This document shows positions 1 to 3,013 of a stretch of DNA of 14,487 nt, in pieces. This DNA comes from an uncultured Lachnospiraceae bacterium (GTDB lineage Bacteria; Bacillota; Clostridia; Lachnospirales; Lachnospiraceae). The stretch covers positions 1-14,487 of the forward strand of contig CANPZR010000037.1 of NCBI GenBank assembly GCA_947589175.1. Direction: 5' to 3'. The number at the start of each line of letters is the position of its first letter. Position 1 is the stretch's first letter. A program made the translations under genes and the position numbers. The notes beneath the pieces were generated by a model. The model saw nothing but the letters and a program-made list of their open reading frames with translations. It searched no databases and was not told where the DNA came from.

Positions 1-29
1 AAAAAATTTAAATTTTTTTAAAAAAGTTG

Positions 30-58
30 TGGAAATCTCCAAAAGAATGTGTTATAAT
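30..58 (+). promoter_or_regulatory. Sigma-A-type promoter with extended -10
   Basis: A TGGAAA -35-like element (30-35, 4 of 6 matches to TTGACA) lies 17 bp before a perfect TATAAT (53-58). The -10 is preceded by TGT (50-52), which makes it an extended -10. The A/T tracts at 1-25 could act as an UP element. Transcription would start near 65, about 220 bp before spoVT, and would cross three hairpins. It may drive a short leader or small RNA, or contribute to spoVT. Confidence 0.65.
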
Positions 59-64
59 GATGTC

Positions 65-178
65 AACAAGCAAGGAAGGGTACAAAACTTCCAAAGCACA
101 TACAGATAAGATAATAATTCATTGCCTTAATGAATCTTGATAAAGCGGAGGCTGGTTGAAAGCCTCCGCTTTGCGTTC
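65..178 (+). ncRNA. Candidate short structured RNA or attenuated leader
   Basis: Between the promoter at 30-58 and the hairpin ending at 172 lie three successive inverted repeats and no convincing reading frame. They are GGAAG/CTTCC (74-78 with 88-92), ATTCATT/AATGAAT (117-123 with 129-135) and a 12-bp perfect stem (142-153 with 161-172). A transcript of roughly 110 nt ending after the last stem would be a compact three-hairpin RNA. I recognise no known RNA family. It could instead be the 5' part of a long spoVT leader, or partly the 3' end of an upstream gene outside the window. The function is unknown and the call rests only on promoter plus hairpins. Confidence 0.3.
142..172 (+). terminator. 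Strong hairpin, probable intrinsic terminator upstream of spoVT
   Basis: AAAGCGGAGGCT (142-153) pairs perfectly with AGCCTCCGCTTT (161-172) around a 7-nt loop, giving a GC-rich 12-bp stem. The downstream T tract is interrupted (TTTGCGTTCT), so termination may be incomplete. It would insulate spoVT from upstream transcription and end the short RNA starting near 65. Confidence 0.55.
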
Positions 179-209
179 TCCCGGTTTTCTCTGTGAATAT
201 TAATTTGTG

Positions 210-238
210 GAATAAATCTTCTATATTTACAAATACTA
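210..238 (+). promoter_or_regulatory. Candidate sigma-G promoter of spoVT
   Basis: GAATA (210-214) fits the sigma-G -35 pattern gHATR. After 17 bp comes AATACTA (232-238), which matches the sigma-G -10 CATnHTA except for the first base. Transcription would start near 245, about 40 nt before the spoVT start codon. In Bacillus subtilis spoVT is transcribed in the forespore by sigma-G, so the position and gene agree. Short consensus matches can arise by chance in AT-rich DNA. Confidence 0.45.
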
Positions 239-284
239 GCATTACAGTTATACAATAGAACATGCAAATGAAAGGAGCTAGATC

Positions 285-830
285 ATGAAAGCAACAGGAA
301 TAGTGCGCCGTATTGACGATCTGGGGCGGGTTGTCGTGCCGAAAGAAATACGGAGGACATTAAGAATACGTGAAGGTGACCCTTTGGAAATTTTCACTAA
401 TAGAGAGGGCGGCATTATATTAAAGAAATATTCTCCTATAGGAGAGTTAGGAGTAATGGCCTCTGAACTGGTGGAGGCAGTTGCCCAGGTCACGAAATGT
501 ACCGTGTGCGTGGCGGACCGAGATATGATTGTTGCGGCTTCCGGCCCGAACAAGAGGGAGTTTCTGGGGAGAGACATTCACCCGGATCTGGTCCGGTGCA
601 TCGAGAGGCGGGAAAATATCCTGGCGACAGATGCTGACGCCAGATTCTGTCAAATTACGGCAGACCGGCCGGAAATCATGTCTGAGGCCATCAGCACCAT
701 CGTGTCAGAAGGAGACGCCATTGGGGCCGTTATGCTGCTGACCCGGAACCCGGAGCGGGAATTCTCGGATCTGGAGGAAAAACTGGCGGTTTGCGGAGCG
801 AATTTCCTCGGCAAACAGATGGAGCAGTAA
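285..830 (+). CDS. spoVT: Stage V sporulation protein T, forespore transcription regulator
   Basis: SpoVT is a DNA-binding regulator that tunes late forespore (sigma-G) gene expression. The 181 residues match the family length (178 in B. subtilis). Residues 1-50 form the AbrB-like swapped-hairpin DNA-binding domain, with the signature GIVRRIDDLGRVVVPKEIRR near the N terminus followed by LRIREGDPLEIF. Residues from about 57 to the end form the GAF-like regulatory domain. The ATG at 285 has an AAAGGAG ribosome binding site at 271-277. The gene stands first in the conserved block leading to ftsH. In many relatives a mazG gene follows; here the next gene is hup. Transcription from a sigma-G promoter at 210-238 is likely. 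No strong terminator follows; the weak ACAGA/TCTGT repeat at 836-853 is not convincing. Confidence 0.97.
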   Translation: MKATGIVRRIDDLGRVVVPKEIRRTLRIREGDPLEIFTNREGGIILKKYSPIGELGVMASELVEAVAQVTKCTVCVADRDMIVAASGPNKREFLGRDIHPDLVRCIERRENILATDADARFCQITADRPEIMSEAISTIVSEGDAIGAVMLLTRNPEREFSDLEEKLAVCGANFLGKQMEQ

Positions 831-890
831 TCCGCACAGACAAATTTTTCTGTTTTATGGGAGATATTTCCTTGTTTGTATAGAAAAACC

Positions 891-919
891 TTGACAAATA
901 AACGGAAAAAGGTTATATA
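891..919 (+). promoter_or_regulatory. Sigma-A promoter of hup
   Basis: A perfect TTGACA (891-896) is followed after 17 bp by TATATA (914-919), a near-consensus vegetative promoter, as expected for an abundant nucleoid protein. The leader from about 926 holds a small stem, TAGATT/AATCTA (926-931 with 939-944), at or near the 5' end of the message, which could protect the mRNA. Confidence 0.85.
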
Positions 920-975
920 TAGTTATAGATTCATCGCAAATCTAGTAATATTTAAAGTTGAGGAGGATATAATCC

Positions 976-1251
976 ATGAACAAGACAGAATTAGTAGCAG
1001 CAATGGCCGACAAGGCTGGTTTGTCCAAGAAGGACGCTGAGGGCGCTTTGAAATCTTTTATTGAGGTTGTTACAGATGAGTTGAAGAAGGGTGAAAAGGT
1101 ACAGCTGGTTGGATTCGGCACATTCGAGGTAGCTGAGAGAGCAGCCAGAGAGGGCATTAACCCGCTTACCAAGAAGCCTATGAGCATCCCTGCATCCAAG
1201 GCTCCTAAGTTCAAGGCCGGAAGAGGTCTTAAGGACGCTGTGAACGAATAA
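976..1251 (+). CDS. hup: HU family DNA-binding protein
   Basis: This is a histone-like HU protein, a homodimeric nucleoid protein that binds and bends DNA without strong sequence specificity. The 91-residue length is typical. The N terminus MNKTELVAAMADKAGLSKKD and helices are followed by VQLVGFGTFEVAERAAREGINP, the HU signature, with the beta-arm sequence around INPLTKKP (conserved intercalating proline region) and the C-terminal FKAGRGLKDAVN. The ATG at 976 follows a very strong GAGGAGG site (960-966). The gene has its own strong promoter and its own terminator, so it is a monocistronic high-expression unit inside the sporulation block. Its AAG-rich codon choice differs from the GC-richer neighbours, as expected for high expression. 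Confidence 0.97.
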   Translation: MNKTELVAAMADKAGLSKKDAEGALKSFIEVVTDELKKGEKVQLVGFGTFEVAERAAREGINPLTKKPMSIPASKAPKFKAGRGLKDAVNE

Positions 1252-1277
1252 TTATTTTGTTTGCGAGAATGGATTTC

Positions 1278-1312
1278 AACACTCTCTTGTGTGGGACAAG
1301 AGGGTGTTTTAT
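1278..1312 (+). terminator. Intrinsic terminator of hup
   Basis: AACACTCTCTTGT (1278-1290) pairs with ACAAGAGGGTGTT (1296-1308) through 13 pairs, one of them a T-G wobble, around a 5-nt loop, followed by TTTTATCTTAT. It is 27 nt past the hup stop codon. It separates hup from rqcP, so rqcP needs read-through or its own weak promoter. Confidence 0.9.
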
Positions 1313-1352
1313 CTTATACAGGATTTTGGGGAAAGGAAGGTCCCGCTGAATT

Positions 1353-1592
1353 ATGAGACTGGATAAATTTTTAAAGGTATCCCGGCTGATCAAGCGGCGC
1401 ACGGTGGCCAACGAGGCGTGCGATGCCGGGCGCATTCTGCTCAATGACAAGGTGGCTCGGGCGTCTGCGCAGGTCAAGGCAGGAGACATTATTGAGATTC
1501 AGTTCGGCAACCGCAATACCAGAGTGGAAGTGCTTCGGGTGGAAGAGACATACAAGAAGGATGAGGCAAAGGAACTGTACAGGAATCTGTAA
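1353..1592 (+). CDS. rqcP: RqcP, S4-domain ribosome quality control factor
   Basis: This small S4-type RNA-binding protein (79 residues) belongs to the Hsp15/YabO family. In B. subtilis RqcP works with RqcH on stalled 50S subunits carrying peptidyl-tRNA during C-terminal alanine tailing. The sequence begins with the S4 motif RLDKFLKVSRLIKRRT, continues with ANEACDAGRILLND and the hydrophobic VKAGDIIEIQFG, and fills the whole protein. The ATG at 1353 is preceded by AGGAAGG (1334-1340) at a slightly long distance of 12 nt. It directly precedes yabP, as in B. subtilis. No good promoter is visible. A weak TTGTGT-N17-TATCTT (1287-1315) overlaps the hup terminator. Its stop codon (1590-1592) coincides with the -35 region of the candidate sigma-E promoter of yabP. 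Confidence 0.93.
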   Translation: MRLDKFLKVSRLIKRRTVANEACDAGRILLNDKVARASAQVKAGDIIEIQFGNRNTRVEVLRVEETYKKDEAKELYRNL

Positions 1593-1618
1593 TAAAGAAG
1601 AAGCCCTTCGCATATAGT
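1590..1618 (+). promoter_or_regulatory. Candidate sigma-E promoter of yabPQ
   Basis: TAATAAA (1590-1596) resembles the sigma-E -35 (kmATAtt). Exactly 14 bp later, CATATAGT (1611-1618) matches the -10 consensus CATACAnT at every defined position but one. The predicted start is near 1625, 24 nt before yabP. In B. subtilis yabP and yabQ are sigma-E-dependent mother-cell genes, so motif, spacing and gene agree. Confidence 0.6.
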
Positions 1619-1648
1619 TTTGTTAGAACGGGTAAGGAAGGGCTGCTT
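1598..1648 (+). promoter_or_regulatory. Hairpin sequestering the yabP ribosome binding site
   Basis: The arm at 1598-1609 (AAGAAGCCCTTC) pairs with 1637-1648 (GAAGGGCTGCTT), 11 of 12 positions including 8 contiguous pairs (AGCCCTTC/GAAGGGCT). The right arm covers the GGAAGG Shine-Dalgarno and ends at the base before the yabP ATG (1649). The left arm lies upstream of the predicted sigma-E start (about 1625). Only transcripts reading through from rqcP could form the structure. Confidence 0.6.
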
Positions 1649-1948
1649 ATGGTACAGGAACAGACGCATGGTCAGGCTCGGAGCCAGACGGCGCACCGGC
1701 TTCTTGTGCAGGATCGTGCGAGAGCTGAGGTGACAGGAGTGACGGAAGTCGTCTCTTTTGACAAAAAAGAGATTATTCTGGAGACGGTGGACGGAGTGCT
1801 CCGCTTTGACGGAGATGAGCTTCATGTAAAGCGCGTGACGCTGGAGCGGGGGGAAGTGGATATTGAGGGACGAATCTGCGGCCTGGTCTATCAGGAACCG
1901 GACAGGGACAAAACGGCGGGCAGTTTCATCAGCCGCCTCTTCCGCTGA
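1649..1948 (+). CDS. yabP: Sporulation protein YabP
   Basis: YabP belongs to the YabP/YqfC family, made in the mother cell and linked to spore cortex formation. The 99 residues match the family. An N-terminal polar stretch (residues 1-18) is followed by the conserved core with HRLLVQDRARAEVTGVTEVVSF, then EIILETVDGVLRFDGDELHVKRVTLERG and a VDIEGRICGLVY segment typical of the family. It has no membrane segment. The ATG at 1649 follows GGAAGG at 1636-1641. The stop codon overlaps the yabQ start by one base (TGATG, 1946-1950), indicating translational coupling. It is probably transcribed from the sigma-E-like promoter at 1590-1618, and translation of read-through mRNA may be blocked by the hairpin at 1598-1648. 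Confidence 0.93.
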   Translation: MVQEQTHGQARSQTAHRLLVQDRARAEVTGVTEVVSFDKKEIILETVDGVLRFDGDELHVKRVTLERGEVDIEGRICGLVYQEPDRDKTAGSFISRLFR

Positions 1949-2370
1949 TGGAGATGATTCTCGGGCAGCTCCGGTATTTGGGGGCATCCTTTCTGTGGGG
2001 AGTTGTCCTGATGTTCGGCTATGACTTTATCCTCGTGTTCCGCCGCAAGGTCAGGCACGGGCGCGTCGGGCGCGCGGTGGAGGACTGGCTGTTCTGGGCG
2101 GTGGCGGCGCTGCTTGTTTTCCAGATGATTTTTGCCTTAAATAATGGTGTTATTAGAAATTTTTTCGCGGTATCCTTTATTGTCGGAATGTTTCTGTACC
2201 GGAAAGTGGTGAAGGATCGGTTCGTGCGCGGAGCGGTCGCCTGTATTGACTTCGTTTTTCGACCATATGTTTGGGTTTCGGGGAAAATCGGAAATTTATG
2301 GAAAAGACGGCGTAAAAAGAATGAAAAATCCTCAAAAAATCCTTGTAATTCTGAGGAAAAGCCTCTATAA
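1948..2370 (+). CDS. yabQ: Sporulation membrane protein YabQ
   Basis: YabQ is a mother-cell membrane protein needed for spore cortex formation in B. subtilis. The 140-residue protein has hydrophobic segments at about residues 4-28 (LRYLGASFLWGVVLMFGYDF), 47-65 (DWLFWAVAALLVFQMIFAL) and 70-85 (FFAVSFIVGMFLYRK). These are followed by a strongly basic C-terminal tail (WKRRRKKNEKSS) that should lie in the cytoplasm. The conserved family pattern of a Tyr-Asp-Phe plus basic loop and a DWLFW segment is present. Its ATG overlaps the yabP stop, so it is coupled to yabP. The last 28 bases of the gene contain the promoter of divIC, including its TATAAT. Confidence 0.92.
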   Translation: MEMILGQLRYLGASFLWGVVLMFGYDFILVFRRKVRHGRVGRAVEDWLFWAVAALLVFQMIFALNNGVIRNFFAVSFIVGMFLYRKVVKDRFVRGAVACIDFVFRPYVWVSGKIGNLWKRRRKKNEKSSKNPCNSEEKPL

Positions 2371-2371
2371 T
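2343..2371 (+). promoter_or_regulatory. Sigma-A promoter of divIC
   Basis: TTGTAA (2343-2348), 17 bp, then a perfect TATAAT (2366-2371), overlapping the end of yabQ. The predicted start near 2378 gives a leader of about 140 nt containing the 17-bp repeats. An independent vegetative promoter makes sense for a division gene lying behind mother-cell genes. Confidence 0.75.
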
Positions 2372-2390
2372 GGAAGTTACTACAACGATA

Positions 2391-2476
2391 GTATGCAGAT
2401 GAGGCATACATGCAAATATAATATGCATGCAAATGTAATATACACGCAAATATAATATATACGCAGAATGTAATAC
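2391..2476 (+). repeat. 17-bp tandem repeats in the divIC leader
   Basis: Five direct repeats lie head to tail: a degenerate unit at 2391-2407, three close copies at 2408-2424 (ACATGCAAATATAATAT), 2425-2441 and 2442-2458, then an 18-bp copy at 2459-2476. Each good unit carries TGCAAA (CGCAAA in the third and a diverged CGCAGA in the last) followed by TATAAT or TGTAAT. The array therefore forms a ladder in which each hexamer pair is 17 bp apart. It lies in the untranslated leader between the divIC promoter and start codon. The role is unknown: it could be overlapping promoters, protein-binding sites or replication slippage. Confidence 0.85.
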
Positions 2477-2517
2477 ACATGCGGGATTGAGCATGTTCGC
2501 GGGATATGGAGGGTGTT

Positions 2518-2883
2518 ATGAGTGGAAGAAGAAGAACGAGAAATCGGGCGGCTGGGGGGGTAACATCAGATGTTGAGCCCAAAGGCGTTATGAGGGGAAG
2601 AAAAAGAAAGAAGAACCGGACCAGCCTGTATCTGGTCATGATGGTCATAGGGATATTCTTAACTACGCTTGTGGTTCATGGGGTGCAGCTGAAGGCGAAC
2701 TGCGACAAGCTCTCGACCCAGCAGGCTCAGCTTGAAGAGAAGAAGAAGCAACTGGAAAAGGAGCAGGAGGAGATCGCCAGGCAGGCCGAGTACCAGAAGA
2801 CGGATCAGTACATAGAAGATGTGGCCAGAGAGAAGTTTGGCCTTATATATGATAATGAAATTGTTTTTAAAGCGGCAGAATAA
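2518..2883 (+). CDS. divIC: Septum formation initiator, DivIC/FtsB family
   Basis: DivIC is a bitopic membrane protein of the divisome that pairs with FtsL and helps activate septal wall synthesis. From the ATG at 2518 it has 121 residues: a basic cytoplasmic tail (1-36), one membrane segment (about 37-56, LYLVMMVIGIFLTTLVVHG), an extracellular coiled coil rich in Lys, Glu and Gln (about 59-95), and the family C-terminal signature YIEDVAREKFGL followed by NEIVFK. The ATG at 2518 is preferred over one at 2506 because GGAGGG (2508-2513) sits 4-5 nt before it and nothing similar precedes 2506. The basic tail contains a 24-residue-spaced duplication with a second ATG at 2590, a possible alternative start. 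It has its own promoter at 2343-2371, and a Spo0A box lies just after its stop. Confidence 0.92.
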   Translation: MSGRRRTRNRAAGGVTSDVEPKGVMRGRKRKKNRTSLYLVMMVIGIFLTTLVVHGVQLKANCDKLSTQQAQLEEKKKQLEKEQEEIARQAEYQKTDQYIEDVAREKFGLIYDNEIVFKAAE

Positions 2884-2887
2884 GATT

Positions 2888-2905
2888 TGTCGCTTTTTTG
2901 TCGAA
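2888..2905 (+). promoter_or_regulatory. Spo0A boxes upstream of spoIIE
   Basis: TGTCGAA (2899-2905) is a perfect 0A box. TGTCGCT (2888-2894) is a 5 of 7 match exactly 11 bp upstream in the same orientation, about one helical turn, as expected for a Spo0A dimer. They lie about 67-84 bp upstream of the predicted spoIIE start. A third, reverse-oriented partial box, TTTGACA (2931-2937; TTCGACA is the reverse consensus), overlaps the -35. Confidence 0.7.
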
Positions 2906-2931
2906 AAATTTTTCCGGATGCCTCTCTGTTT

Positions 2932-2965
2932 TTGACAAAATATGCCCCCTGGGCTTGTCTATACT
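2932..2965 (+). promoter_or_regulatory. Spo0A-type sigma-A promoter of spoIIE with 22-bp spacer
   Basis: TTGACA (2932-2937) and TATACT (2960-2965) are separated by 22 bp instead of 17. The B. subtilis Spo0A-dependent sigma-A promoters of spoIIE and spoIIG have the same oddity (21 and 22 bp). No -35 exists at the normal spacing. Transcription would start near 2972, at the foot of a 6-bp hairpin (ACATCG/CGATGT, 2972-2977 with 2986-2991). Confidence 0.7.
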
Positions 2966-3008
2966 ATTTCTACATCGGCAGATTTCGATGTGTGAGATAG
3001 GGGGCATA
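2941..3008 (+). promoter_or_regulatory. Long-range hairpin sequestering the spoIIE ribosome binding site
   Basis: TATGCCCCCT (2941-2950) and AGGGGGCATA (2999-3008) form a perfect 10-bp inverted repeat. The right arm is the spoIIE Shine-Dalgarno region; the GTG start is at 3014. The left arm sits between the -35 and -10 of the Spo0A-type promoter, so it is absent from transcripts starting near 2972 but present in read-through from divIC. A 6-bp hairpin at 2972-2991 sits inside the 48-nt loop and would shorten it. Confidence 0.55.
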
Positions 3009-3013
3009 GAATA

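Noticed and set aside
236..281. CTAGC/GCTAG pairing near the spoVT ribosome binding site as a third RBS-masking hairpin
   Set aside because: Only five pairs, and it barely touches the Shine-Dalgarno, so it does not match the cases at yabP and spoIIE.
836..853. ACAGA/TCTGT inverted repeat after spoVT as a terminator
   Set aside because: The stem is only five pairs with a short T run and would be unstable; I do not count it as a terminator.
1287..1315. TTGTGT-N17-TATCTT as the rqcP promoter
   Set aside because: The -10 matches only 4 of 6, and the element overlaps the hup terminator stem. It is too weak to list as a feature, though rqcP does need some promoter.
2329..2357. TCCTCA/TGAGGA inverted repeat at the end of yabQ as a terminator
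   Set aside because: It is a six-pair stem inside the coding region with no T tract, and the divIC promoter overlaps it.
2506..2517. Earlier in-frame ATG for divIC at 2506
   Set aside because: No ribosome binding site precedes it, and the GGAGGG at 2508-2513 lies inside this extension and is correctly placed for the ATG at 2518.
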